DNA of 64,000 nucleotides from Armillaria gallica (lineage: Eukaryota; Basidiomycota; Agaricomycetes; Agaricales; Physalacriaceae). The notes under the pieces are model-generated. The model did not search any database and was not told the DNA's origin. It saw only the letters and a program-made list of their open reading frames with translations. The stretch is taken from NCBI GenBank assembly GCA_037576215.1, contig JBANDB010000010.1:1178001-1242000 (forward strand). The letters are read 5' to 3'. Numbering within the stretch: the stretch's first letter is position 1; each line of letters starts with the position of its first letter. Positions 46,834 through 58,027 of the stretch are shown piece after piece. Made by a program: the position numbers and the translations under genes.

Positions 46834-48657
46834 ATGATGACTACACTCAACGAAAGCACTACTCTGATGCACACGAGTCCCCACGACTGGCAACAGATAA
46901 ACCCCGACGACAAAGAAACCGATGTACGAGTTAAGATTCGGTGTCTGATTCGCGATGTTCCTTATCTTTGGAGATCTGTGGAGCGGATATCACCATTAGT
47001 CGAGACCACGGTGATGGATGTGCTGCAACAGGTGTGCTTACCGTAGAAACTTTGATGACAATGAAGTATCTGATGGATATCAGGAGCTGGATGATCTGTC
47101 TTGTCCCGATGGATACCGTACAACCTGCGTAAAATGTCTTCGAGCGTTGAGCAAGGCGCGGAACATTGTGCCCTCATCCTTTTCTTCTCGAAATGTGGCT
47201 AAAGAAGGAACATATCCCGTCTGTGGAGGTGGATTTGCAGTGAGAGTCCACTCTACCAGATCCGGGTTCTATGCTACAAGGTCTCGCAGGACATTTGGAA
47301 AGGGCGTCTTGACGATACTCAAGTCTGTTTGAAGGTCCTTCGGGTATTCATCCAAGAAAATGTTCGGGAAAAGCTTCTCCGGGTGAGTCATGCACTGGCA
47401 TTGAGCCAAACTACATCTTGACCCCGCTGCAGGAATTTTGTCAGGAAGCTCTACTATGGAGGCAGCTCCGCCATCCATATATCCTTCCCTTCTTAGGAGT
47501 CAGCGAAGACCTTTTCGCTCCAAGTTATTGCTTGATATCTCCCTGGATGGTCAATGGGAATATCATGTCTTTCATCGAAGCCCACCCTGATCACGATCGC
47601 CTTACGTCGGTAGGCCAGACATTGTGGGATATTTCGTGAGAGCTGACTTGGTGGTCATTGCCTAGCTGGTTCAGGTTGCTGAAGGGATGAAATATTTACA
47701 CAATCATGATCCTCCTATAATACACGCCGACATCCGCGGGGTGCGTTCACTGCTTTCATCTTCTCTGCGACATCTCTGACAGGTATTAGGCGAATATTCT
47801 TGTCATGGATGATCTATCTTGCTGTCTAGCTGATTTCGGCCTTTCCCTGTTTGTGGAAACGCAGGCCCTCAACAACTCTTCTACCATAAGCAAAGGCAGC
47901 ATTCGCTGGCTAGCTCCCGAGTATATGAATTCGAAACTATTCAACCAATCATACCTCACCGCTAGAGATGTCTATGCGTATGGATGCACTATTATCGAGG
48001 TAGGGCCAGCATCGCGTCGTCACTGCACTCTTATGACATTCTACCTACTAGATCTTTACTGGCGAGCCACCGTTTAGTAATATCAAGAATGACATCGGTG
48101 TTATGCACGAGGTCCTGATAGAGCAAAGTCTTCCACCCAGACCGCCTTCAGATATTTTCCCGGATGATGGACTATGGGAACTTGTAATAGCATGTCTCTC
48201 AACTACGTCGAGTCAGCGGCCGAATGTCGAAAAGATTTCAGAGGTCTTGGCACAATTACAGACTACCTCCAGGTTAGCTCTTCCTCTTGCTAGCATAGAC
48301 CAGTGGATAAATGCCCATAGCAGAGCTGGCTTTGAGCCCTCCATCATCACGGGTGATTCCTTTCCTTCGCACGACACAGTGCATGTCGAACCAAATCTCG
48401 ATGACGAGCTCTTGGTAACCCAGTCAGACCTGCAGGATGCAGCCGTCAGAGCAACATGTATAGCACCGCAGGGGGGCAATTCAGATCAGGAGGCCTCTGC
48501 AGATATTAACCTTCCCGGCGGGCCTGAAATCTTTCCTAACCAGCTCTGTCTCCCGTGCTTTGAAAGTTCACCCATTGCCTCAGGCATAAATGTCGATGAC
48601 AGACTCAACTTCAATGCGGAGCCCTTCATCATCGAGCCCCTTTCCTGCCCACCCAGT
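46834..48657 (+). CDS. TKL-like protein kinase, reading on into the Ca2+-ATPase
   Basis: The start is one of two consecutive ATGs (MMTTLNESTTLMH). A non-kinase N-terminal region (ELDDLSCPDGYRTTC, KARNIVPSSFSS) precedes a kinase domain: VCLKVLRVF (Lys of the beta3 strand), HPYILPFLGV, catalytic loop IIHADIRGANILV, ADFGLSL, and the APE motif in WLAPEYM. Subdomain XI ends SSQRPNVEKI. HRD is HAD, which keeps the catalytic Asp and is common in agaricomycete expansions of this group. About six introns join in frame. After the domain the frame stays open for about 120 codons and enters the ATPase N-terminus without a stop; the listed end is simply where the ATPase start codon lies. A paralogue is at 61754-63791. 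Confidence 0.78.
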
Positions 48658-51600
48658 ATGTCCAATACATCATCTGCACCACCATCACCTACTCTTTCCA
48701 GCTCTTCCGGTCCTTACCCGACAACTCTCGCTTTGCGGGAAAACCAGCCTGAAGTTCGTTTCAATGCCAACCTTCTTTCGCCTGACTCGCCTATACACAA
48801 TCGGAAGTCCAGTGTGGGGACTTTGACTAGTTCGAATGATGGAACATTTGTGGAAGAACATCGCAATGAAGAGTCTGGTTCCGATTCACATAGCTACACG
48901 CAGTACGACGCGTCGCGTCCACCCTCTCGTGAAAGGTCTGAAAGCGCGCCACCTGAGAAGGAGGCTGAGGCGCAGAAGGAGGAGGAGGTGGATCGGCCAA
49001 AGGAGAAAAAGAAGAAGAAGAAGAAATCAAAAAAAGACGATGAGAAGGAGGAAGAGGTAACCGGGCATCGAGCAGAACTCGAACAGGATGCCAGTTTTGA
49101 CCCCACGCCTTTCCGTTTCAAACCCTACGAGCTCACCCACATGCTCGATCCCAAGAACCTGAATACTCTGGAGGGTATAGGCGGAACATCTGGTTTACTG
49201 CGTGGTCTAGGCTCTGACAACGTCCTTGGGCTCGGCTCAGGCCCTGAGCATGGTGATGGTCGACCAGGTGCTGGAGAGAGTGCTTCGCAGCGACATGATC
49301 CTGAAAAGGAGGTACCTGCCATTACTCTCATAAAGCTTGGGGGAGATGTTCATTCCACCCATGCATCTGATATCTACGACGAAGCTGCGTTTGCGGCGTC
49401 ATTGGATGAGCGTCGGCGTGTTTATGGGCCCAATATATTACCCGAACGCCGTAGCAAGTCCTTGTTACAGCTCATGTGGACAGCTCTCAAGGACAAAGTT
49501 CTGGTATGTTCCCCTCTTCTAGCATGGTCATCATTTGACCCTTTTTAATGAAGATTTTACTATCTATTGCTGCTGTTGTCTCTCTTGCTCTTGGGTTCTT
49601 TCAAGATTTCGGTGTCGCTCGTGATGAAAGCGACGGTCCTCCGGTGGATTGGGTGGAAGGCGTTGCTATTATGATCGCAATCGTGATTGTTGTAAGCAGA
49701 ATGACATCCTATCGTTCTCGCACAGCCTTTCTGACATCGTAGGACAAAAGGTGGTCGTCGGTTCTTTGAACGACTGGCAGAAGGAACGCCAATTCAAAAC
49801 TTCGAATGAACGAAAGGAGGAACGTGGTGTAAAGGTCATTCGTGATGGCGTTGAGAAAGTCATCGGTATCAAAGTTTGTAGTCAGCAGACGAATTTTCTG
49901 TGTCGACTAACGTTGCCTTTAGGAGGTTGTAGTCGGCGATGTCGCATTGCTGGAGCCAGGCGAGATCGTTCCATGCGATGGTGTGTTCCTGGGAGGACAT
50001 AATGTCAGGTGCGATGAGTCTGGTGCAACGGGGGAATCAGACGCGATCAAGAAAGCGACTTTCGAAGAATGCATGTCTATGCTCCAGAAACGACGGAAAG
50101 AGACCGGTAACACGGCAGATCTGGCGCATACAGATTGTTTCATCGTCAGCGGTTCCAAGGTTTTGGAAGGTGTCGGGAAGTATGTTGTTGTTGCTGTTGG
50201 AACTAAAAGTTTCAATGGAAGAATTATGATGGGTACGTACGTTCATGGCATCGGTATTTGGGCTAGCCTCATCATCGGTTTGTTTAGCGTTGCGAGGTGG
50301 TGGGGAGAATACGCCTCTTCAGCTCAAGCTAAACTATCTGGCTGAGCTCATTGCCAAACTTGGCAGTTTAGCAGGGCTGATACTATTCACTGCTTTGATG
50401 ATTCGGTTCTTCGTGCAGTTGGGTACTAACGATCCTGTCCGGTTTGTACAATCCGCTATTTTACGTTTATATCTGAACTGATCCCTCGGGTAGTACGGCG
50501 AACGGAAAGGGGATTGCTTTCGTGAATATCCTGATGATCTCAGTAACGTTGATTGTCGTTGCTGTCCCAGAAGGTTTGTCTTGAATATGACTGCCGAATA
50601 TTTCACCGCCTAATGATCCGTTTGTGTTACAGGTCTGCCTCTAGCGGTTACTCTCGCTCTGGCTTTTGCGACAAAACGGATGACTTACGAAAACCTATTG
50701 GTACGGGTACTGGGATCTTGCGAGACCATGGCAAATGCATCAGTCGTTTGCACGGACAAGACCGGTACTCTCACACAAAACGCGATGACTGTCGTTGCTG
50801 GGTTCGTCGGCGTCCACGCAAAGTTTGTTCGCCAGCTAGAGGAGAATCAAATACGCAGGAATGTCGGCGAAGAAGAGCTCGGTCACCGCAAGCACCCTAA
50901 TGATTTTTCCATTGATCAATCGTAGCTCAATGATGTTATGACTCCCGCATTACGTTCCCATTTTAACGAAGCTATCGCGGTAAACTCCACTGTGTTTCAG
51001 GATGTCGATGCAGAATCTGGAGAGACTATTTTTGTTGGTAGTAAGACGGAGACAGCTCTCCTCAAGTTTGCGCAGGAGTTGGGATGGGAGGATTTCAAGA
51101 AGACGCGAGACAGCCCGGACATCGTCCAGATGATTCCTTTTTCTAGAGAGCGCAAGGCGATGGGGGTAGTTGTCAAAGTGAGAGAGAAGAAGTAGCGTTT
51201 TTATGTTAAAGGCGCAAGTGAGATTTTGTCGAGGAAGTGTACCCACAACGTCGTCGTGCAGAAGCCTGGGAGTGCCAGTCCCGAGCGGGACAACGTTGAG
51301 GTTGCACAGATTGACGATCACTCCGCCGATAACATTGCTCGCACCATCATTTTCTATGCCAACCAGACTCTGCGAACGATTGCCTTGTGCTATAGGGATT
51401 TTGACGTTTGGCCGCCTCCCGACGCTGTTCATGATGAGCAGAACGAAGTAAGGTGACTTCACCTGGTACGATGGTGTGCGTGGCTAACATCGTAGTTCAT
51501 AGGTTGAATATGCCTCCCTCGCGCATGATCTGACCCTGATCGGTATCACTGGTATTGAAGATCCACTTCGTGACAGTGTCCGCGATGCCGTTGCCAAGTG

Positions 51601-53190
51601 CCACAAAGCTGGCGTTACTGTCAAGATGTGCACAGGAGACAATGTCCTTACTGCCCGCTCAATCGCGTCACAATGCGGGATCTATTCAAGCGGTGGTATC
51701 ATCATGGAAGGACCCATTTTCCGGAAACTCGAACGCAACGATATGCTTGAGATTGTTCCTCGACTTCAAGTGTTGGCGCGTTCTTCTCCGGAAGACAAGA
51801 GGCTCCTCGTTGAGACCCTCAAGTCGTTGGGTGAAATTGTTGGTGTCACCGGTGATGGCACTAACGATGGTCCTGCACTGAAAACTGCGCATGTCGGATT
51901 TTCCATGGGCATGGCGGGGACCGAAGTTGCGAAAGAGGCATCGGACATTATTCTCATGGACGATAATTTCTCGTCGATTGTGAAGGCTATCATCTGGGGA
52001 CGCTGTGTTAATGACGCTGTCCGGAAATTCTTGCAGTTTCAGATATCTACCAACATTACGGCCGTCGTCATCACGTTTGTGACGGCGGTTGCATCTACTG
52101 AGGAGGAGCCTGTCCTTACGGCTGTTCAGCTGCTGTGGATCACTATCATTATGGACACATTCGCTGCACTAGCTCTTGCTACAGATCCCGCGACAGAAAA
52201 ACTACTTGATCGTAAGCCAGACAATAAGATGGCGCCGCTGTTTTCCGCGGACATGTACAAAATGATTTTGTTCCAGTCGATCTATCAAATCATCATCTCG
52301 CTAGTTTTCCACTTCCTTGGTCTCCGAATTCTTGCACTAGAATCGAACGATCACAATGACACTGTCGTGCAGACTTTGGTATTCAATGCATTCGTTTTCG
52401 CGCAAATCTTCAACTCGGTCAATTGTCGACGATTAGACAGGAAGCTTAATATTTTTGAGGGGATCACGCAGAACTACTACTTCATGGGTATCACACTTAT
52501 TGGTACGTCGGTCTGGGGTTTTCTGAATAGTACTTCTAACGCCTTTTTGAACAGAGGTTGGTGTACAAGTACTTATTGTCTTTGTCGGAGGTGCTGCGTT
52601 CCAGGTCACGCGTGTTGGTGGCCGGGAATGGGGTATCTCTCTGGCTTTGGGCGTCGTTTCGATACCACTGGGTGTAGCCGTCCGGCTGATGCCCACCAAA
52701 CCTTTTGAAAGGGTCTTCAAGAAATTGGGACTTCTTGGGCGAAGCGAAGTTCTTCCGACCACCAATTCTGACACTGAAGGACGGACTGGCGCAATCACCG
52801 TCGTTAGAGACAACCTCGGAACGTTTGCGAATCTAAGAGGTGGTCGCGTTCGTTCGTCGTCGTTTGTGATCAAGAGCCGCTGGGCAACTTTGCCGGGCGA
52901 CCAAGGACCCACGAGACTGTTCGTATTCTCATTATTTTTGTAAAATACATATCGCTGACTGCGTTTGGTTTTTCAGATCATCACTCCTCACAATGGCCCC
53001 AACGATGATGGCAGGAGCTGTAGCTGCTGGTCACAGTTACATCAAGTCCGGTTATTTGTCGGATCCTGCGTACAACGACTCGTCTGTATCATCCGCCGCC
53101 CTATGGGAGGGCAAACTTCAATTACACCCAGATACTCCCAAAAACGATCCCGCATACAGGAAATATGGTGGTGAACAGAATATTGTGTGA
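48658..53190 (+). pseudogene. P-type Ca2+-ATPase (PMC1/PMCA type) with two in-frame TAG codons
   Basis: A likely separate start is 48658 (MSNTSSAPPSPTLSSSSGPY). A charged, disordered N-terminus with a Lys-rich run precedes ten-helix ATPase architecture: TM1-2 (ILLSIAAVVSLALGFF, VEGVAIMIAIVIVVVVG), actuator TGES, TM4 [14 protein letters not shown], phosphorylation motif [11 protein letters not shown], nucleotide site YVKGASEIL, hinge GVTGDGTNDGPALK, and TM5-10. It should move Ca2+ into the vacuole or out of the cell. About ten introns join in frame to a C-terminus ending KYGGEQNIV. TAG codons at 50923-50925 (after DFSIDQS) and 51193-51195 (after VREKK) interrupt the nucleotide-binding domain. 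No intron explains them. Everything else is intact, so recent inactivation, recoding or sequence error are all possible. Confidence 0.75.
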
Positions 53191-53502
53191 CTGTTCGCTT
53201 GCCTATTTCCCGGTCTTCTTTCTCCGCACATCTACGCTCTCAGATCAATTCTACATGTAGCATACTCATCGACATGTCCACTAACTATTAGAAATATTAT
53301 ACATGGTCACATCAATGCCTTTTTGCAACACGCGTACGTGATCGACAGTGACTCCGACTCATCGAGCCAAAACGCCCACGGCTTAGCGAAGACGGACGAC
53401 TCTTCTTTCCCGGTAACTACATACCATTAGCAACACCTTCCTGCTTGTGCTGTCGTCCCATCACGAGCGCATCGGCCGGCTTAAGACACTAACGAATGCA
53501 AC

Positions 53503-54239
53503 ATGCTCAAGGTATGCTCCTCAATCTTTGGATCGGGTTTCAATCCACTCAAGATCCGGGATTCAGAATAAGGGAAAGGTGCGCATTGCACGTTTCGTTC
53601 AGCGCTTGTTTTATTTCAGGGAGGCCAAACTCGCCCAGAGGAAAGAACGAAACCGACAACGACAAGCGTGAGCTTATTTTCCGGGAGGATGGCCAGGAAT
53701 TGTTGCAGATTATGAAGGGCTATGCCATGGGGCAAGCTGAAGAAGCAGTATAATAGAGACAGAGAGAAGGGAGAAGGTTGAGAGACACCGGATCCCGGGC
53801 TCCTAGATGAGTATTAAGCCCTCACCGGGCCTCAGACACAGACACAGATCCGCGGAGACGACAATGCGATACGGGTTAAGGAACGATAGAGCTGGCAAGG
53901 TACATAATGACGTGACTATTGTATGTACGTATGTACCTAGAGCTTCCCGTCGGTCCGAACTGACCGAGCAACACCAAATCGCAACAGGAATACACCCAAG
54001 TGACGAAGATGCTGGGAAATGGATGCCTGAAGGCGCAGTGCTTTGATGGGGAGAAGCGGCTAGCGCATATCCGAGAACGATGTACCTTCGTTTCGTGACG
54101 TTGTTAGCGGTTCTTGTCTCTCTTTCCTGTCTCTCAACACACTCGTCGTTAATATAGACAAATACGTTTGGCCGAGGAAGACGGAAAGTGTACATCCGAG
54201 TTCGGCGATGCGAACGAGCTTGACATCGACAATATCTAG
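53503..54239 (+). pseudogene. eIF1A pseudogene, copy 2, with an insertion and internal deletion
   Basis: The 5' part keeps the family's small first exons: ATG-CTC-AAG, then NKGK, then GGQTRP with one base missing relative to the basic tail, then GKNETDNDKRELIFREDGQE. A 284-bp insertion (53701-53984) follows. The match resumes [30 protein letters not shown], then jumps to FGxEEDGKCTSEFGDANELDIDNI with a one-base insertion near 54168; the beta-barrel segment between IRGK and PENAKIN is deleted. It cannot encode eIF1A. Stop TAG at 54237-54239 aligns with the stop of copy 1. No intact eIF1A gene is in this window. Confidence 0.78.
53701..53984. mobile_element. 284-bp insertion with a 7-bp target duplication
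   Basis: CAGGAAT occurs directly before (53694-53700) and directly after (53985-53991) the insertion, which splits the eIF1A codons for Gly-Gln-Glu. The insertion begins TGTTGCAGATT and ends near AATCGCAACA when the first two bases of the duplication are included, giving imperfect inverted ends (TGTTGC-GATT). It has no coding frame of note. The next base outside the duplication differs (C and A), so an original 8-bp duplication with one change is possible, as for hAT elements. Confidence 0.6.
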
Positions 54240-54365
54240 GTGTTGCATTCATGATGTGCATGCTTTCTTCTAGCCTTTTTTTTCGTAGCTGACTTTGGCT
54301 CAACGCACTCGGCGTTTTCATGCCTGTGCTTTACTCGACAGATGATATACGCGGCTAAATCCACC
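54240..54365 (+). repeat. Duplicated 3' flank of eIF1A, unit 2
   Basis: Direct-repeat partner of 46166-46290; both begin GGTGTTGCATTCATGA after the stop and share the T-run and GCCTGTxCTTTACTC blocks. Confidence 0.65.
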
Positions 54366-54666
54366 GGACGCTCTATCCATATGCCAAGAGATAAGGCTTT
54401 GCCGTTGACGTTGAAACGTTGAACGTCTGAACTGAAATGTTCATGCTTTCGTGGACTCAACAATCATCAAATCCATGCGGCCCACCAGACGCTCCTCACT
54501 CTGGTATATTCGGTACACCGAATATCGGCGGCGCCTTTTTATGTAGTTATGGTAAGTCATATTTGAATTGTCAAGTGGCGGAAGATGACCATAGTGCTTT
54601 TGCATGTGTTCCCTTCCATCTTCAAAGAAGAGCTTGCCCAACAAACGACATGTTCAGCCCATATAT

Positions 54667-55190
54667 ACAGGTTAGTGTTGGCGTCGTCCATCACTAACGC
54701 GTACTCCCCAGTCTCCCCCCTGCGTGACTGAATAACACAATTAGAGTGGGATCTTCAAGTATAAAAGACAAGGTTGCCCTAAGCATCGTAGCCGAGAGCG
54801 AGCACAAGTCTATGTCCGACCTGAAAGTGAGATGGGAATCGTCTTCGAGGAATAGAGCTTCGAGGCTACACACCTCTGCGTATTGAGCACCTGCAAATCC
54901 CTGCTTGGTAGGCACCTGGGAGAACCCATACCTAGGCGGACTGAGGGCAACAAAATGAAAGCTCGGGTGTTCAAGAGAGGGATCAGTCAAAAAGCGGAAG
55001 GAGTTTCTGCACTTCAACAAAACTGCCAGGCCCTATTGCGAGAAGTTAAGGTGCAGAACTCACACCCGTGAAAAACAGTAAGGGGGAGCGGAGCATTTGC
55101 GTGTCTTCAAACGTCATCGATGCGCCCTGTCCAGAATCAGGATGAGCCGCGTCGCCGAAGCAGGCAGCACTCGTTGCCAGTCCCGGAGAG
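54667..55190 (-). pseudogene. Chimeric relic: FAD monooxygenase joined to epoxide hydrolase
   Basis: Reading leftward, 55190 to about 55115 gives FGDAAHPDSGQGASMTFEDTQML, the FAD-binding GD motif region of the monooxygenase (intact gene: GDAAHAAAPDSGQGASMALEDVQML). Without a gap the next residues (PLLFFTG, then a GTGAGTTC intron and PGSF) follow the epoxide hydrolase at 59893 (PLLFVHGWPGSF). The hydrolase part keeps the following exon borders and ends at 54667 in intron sequence. An extra base near 55000 breaks the frame (LPLF-D-stop), HG is changed to TG, and a TAG replaces the Tyr codon of GYDAY. Nothing functional can be made. The join looks like recombination between two duplicated neighbours. 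Confidence 0.72.
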
Positions 55191-55289
55191 GTGCCATTGA
55201 GGAAAGTCCAGTATAGGGAAAGAGTGTCCTAGCGAGCCTCTTTGAGAGGTGTGAATCGATGGCAGTGGGTTGCTTCGCAGCGTTGTTGT

Positions 55290-55505
55290 CGGTTATACAG
55301 GAGAACCGTGCTAGATTCAGGATGGCATGTGTATATGCACCGTGCTGCTTTTCGAGACAGGTCCTCCGGCTACGGCTACGATATGAGTGATCACTTTCGT
55401 GTCTGCGAGGATGGGCGGTGTCAGGAAGAATGTTTGAAGTAACAGGCGTATATCAATGCGCAAACATTCTAGAAAGACTTAATATCGTACAAAATAATGT
55501 GACAG
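55290..55505. repeat. Direct repeat, unit 1 (monooxygenase 3' flank)
   Basis: Blocks GTTATACA, AGGATGGCATGTGTATAT and a terminal stretch with ACATTCTAGAAAGACTT and ATCGTACAAAATAATGT are repeated in the same order at 55755-55955. The best-conserved block (about 60 bp) is at the right end. Confidence 0.62.
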
Positions 55506-55754
55506 CCTTTACAAGCCAGTGAGATGCGTTAGGGACGATTCCAATACAACTACCATTGAGAGTTGGATAGGATTTGTAGAATTTGATAGAGGCAGATAGG
55601 GTGCAAGCACCACAGAGAACGGCTACTTGTTAATTATGGTGGAATGTTTTGATACGTGTAAGGTAGAGCTCGGCGAATCCTGCGACGTCGAGGAAACATG
55701 CTTAGTTCTGGAAGCCAATGTGTAGGATGATCCACGTTATACGGACTGTAGTCG

Positions 55755-55955
55755 ATTATACAAGAGATCTAGAACGATTCTAGTTCCAGGATGGCATGCG
55801 TATATTCATCGATGCTGCTAGTCCTCGGGCTATAACTTGGGGCACTGAGCAGACGCCAGAAATACGATAACGTGACGGTAACTCAGCCTGGACCAGGTAT
55901 ATATCAATGTGCGAACATTCTAGAAAGACTTTATCGTACAAAATAATGTTACACC
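55755..55955. repeat. Direct repeat, unit 2 (monooxygenase 3' flank)
   Basis: Partner of 55290-55505. It lies immediately downstream of the stop codon of the intact monooxygenase, so unit 1 is the duplicated flank belonging to the broken copy. Confidence 0.62.
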
Positions 55956-55960
55956 GACGT

Positions 55961-57362
55961 TCACCGAGTCGTAGCCGCGAGATATTTGGCTACCTCGGCC
56001 TCAACATCGTATAGATGAGTTGGATTCAGCCAGAGCAAAACGCGGAGCGGTAAATGGCCTGTAGCAACAAATCAGATGACAGATACGAAAACGGGGAGGA
56101 AGAAAAACGTACACATAATCCACAACATCAGATCCCTAACCGCTGCTCTGAACCAGCTAATTTCACGCTTACCATCCCCGTTTCGTCTCCCCAACCTAAG
56201 GATCCTTCCCACACGGGGAATCCTCATATCCTCGTACGCCTTGGCAACCTTGTGGAGATCGGAGGAGTAGTGGCGGAGGAGCATGGCGAGCATTTGGACG
56301 TCCTCGAGTGCCATGGACGCACCTTGTCCGGAATCGGGGGCGGCGGCATGGGCGGCGTCGCCGACGAGCATAATCCTCGCGGAACCAGTCTTGGGAGCGA
56401 GGGCGGTGCCGTGGAGCGACGTCCAGTGTGGTAAATGCGGGACCTCATAGCGGGGAAGAACGAGCAATTTCGTGAAGCGTGGGTCGGTGGTAGTGGGCCC
56501 AGACGCGGCATCGATGATCTGGCGGATATAAGGAGACTTCCAAGTACCGTGCTTTTCGACGAGCAGGGCATGTACGTCGTCTGTGCGGGCCGGGGGTGCG
56601 TCGGTAGCAAAGGTAGACCAGAACATGACCTGCTGTTCGTCGGCGGGCGTCGTTATTGGGAGGGCAAGGGCGTAGCCAAAGAATCCGTTGCGACTGAAAG
56701 TCATGACCGCCTGGTCCGAGTTGATGCCGCTTTGGAGGGCGGGCGTGAGTGAGGAAAAGGGAGCAAAACCGCCGATGCCAGTCATGCCACTGTAGGACGG
56801 TGAGGAAAGTACAATAAGATAACGATTTGACGTACTCGTATTGAGGCTGGTACGAGCCTGGACCGAAGAGCGCCTGCCTGCATACGCTCCTGATTCCGTC
56901 GGCGCCAATGACGAGGTCGCATGTCTCGACGGCGCCATCCTCGAAGACGACGTGGGCGGCATCCTCTGTTTCTTTCACCTCTGTCACTTTCCGCCCCCAT
57001 TGCACGACGCCGTCGGGAACGTTCAGCAGCAAGCCCTCGTGCACTGACGCCCTAGGGAGCAGGACCCTGTCGTGCAGACCGCCCAGGCGACCTAGCGTCG
57101 TTCCGTTGTGGTTTCGAAGTACAAAGTAGGGGCACGTGTTGCCGTGGGACTTGAGGTAGAGGGCGGATGCTGGTGAGATGGCTCGGAGGGTGCGCAGGCC
57201 GTTGGGCACGATTCCGAGTCCGCCGCCGAGGATGGAGGTCGCTGCATCGGGAGTCGGGTAGGATTCGTAGACTTTGATGGAGACGTTGGAGGGCAGGTAT
57301 GTCTGCAGAGCGTGGTAGGCAGCGAGGCCGCCAATACCACCACCGACGATGATGATCTTCAT
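55961..57362 (-). CDS. FAD-dependent (class A) monooxygenase
   Basis: Three exons give about 430 residues. The start MKIIIVGGGIGGLAAYHAL holds the dinucleotide-binding GxGxxG motif, followed by VYESYP (acidic end of the second strand). The central DG motif reads VIGADGIRSVCR and the second FAD motif reads MLVGDAAHAAAPDSGQGASMALEDV. These define salicylate/4-hydroxybenzoate hydroxylase-type flavoproteins that hydroxylate aromatic rings with NAD(P)H and O2. The introns lie at about 56792-56833 (GTACGT donor) and near 56058-56115; the last exon reads GHLPLRVLLW and ends KYLAATTR. The substrate is unknown. Fragments of this gene occur at 45119-45352 and 55115-55190. No lesion was found. Confidence 0.88.
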
Positions 57363-58027
57363 TGGGAAAGAGCAAATTACGTATATATCTAAACAATGAA
57401 CGCTCCATTCCCCGGTGATGTCTCGTCAGGCTCAACCTTTTCTTGCCCACAAAATACGACATGATCCCTAGCGAACAGCGGAGGAATACGAGCCTTTGAA
57501 CCCTGTGCAGGCGGTGCTGGTATTCGACGCGTCGTTTTGCAGTGCGTGCAAGTGTACACCATCAGATGGCCATGGGACGGTGATTCTAGGCGTTACTCAG
57601 CATTGTAACGCTGCAAAGATGGATATGTGCACACTCTTCGCTCGTATTGTAACAGTAGATCCTGGAACGAGAATCGTATTGCACCCTTTGCAGATCGTTC
57701 GCTTGACGGATGGATCCCTTCTGCGCCGTTAGACTCGACACATAGATGCCCTAAGGAAACACACATTTTCACCACTGTCTTTTGGCCTACAACCTTCATG
57801 GAAGACACATAACTGCGGGACAGATCGCTGGTGGTAACTCTCTTTCTTCGTGGAGGCGACTGGGACGTAACGCCATTGAGATACACGCTAGCCTGATACA
57901 GAAAATTGAGACGCTGGATAATATCCTTGTTGGGCACACTGTTGGCGTTCGGCGTCTCGTCTTTCGGTTTCTTGGCCATGGTGGTAAGGAGCGACACAGC
58001 CACTGATGATGCTTGACATTCGCGTCT
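57363..58027. promoter_or_regulatory. Divergent intergenic region
   Basis: It separates the leftward monooxygenase from the rightward coiled-coil gene and should hold both promoters. No coding exon or repeat was recognised; short frames (57496-57732 and others) lack motifs. Confidence 0.35.

Noticed and set aside
48827..49121. Minus-strand frames rich in Ser and Phe opposite the Lys-rich ATPase linker
   Set aside because: They are the complement of AAG/GAG-rich codons in a well-supported coding region.
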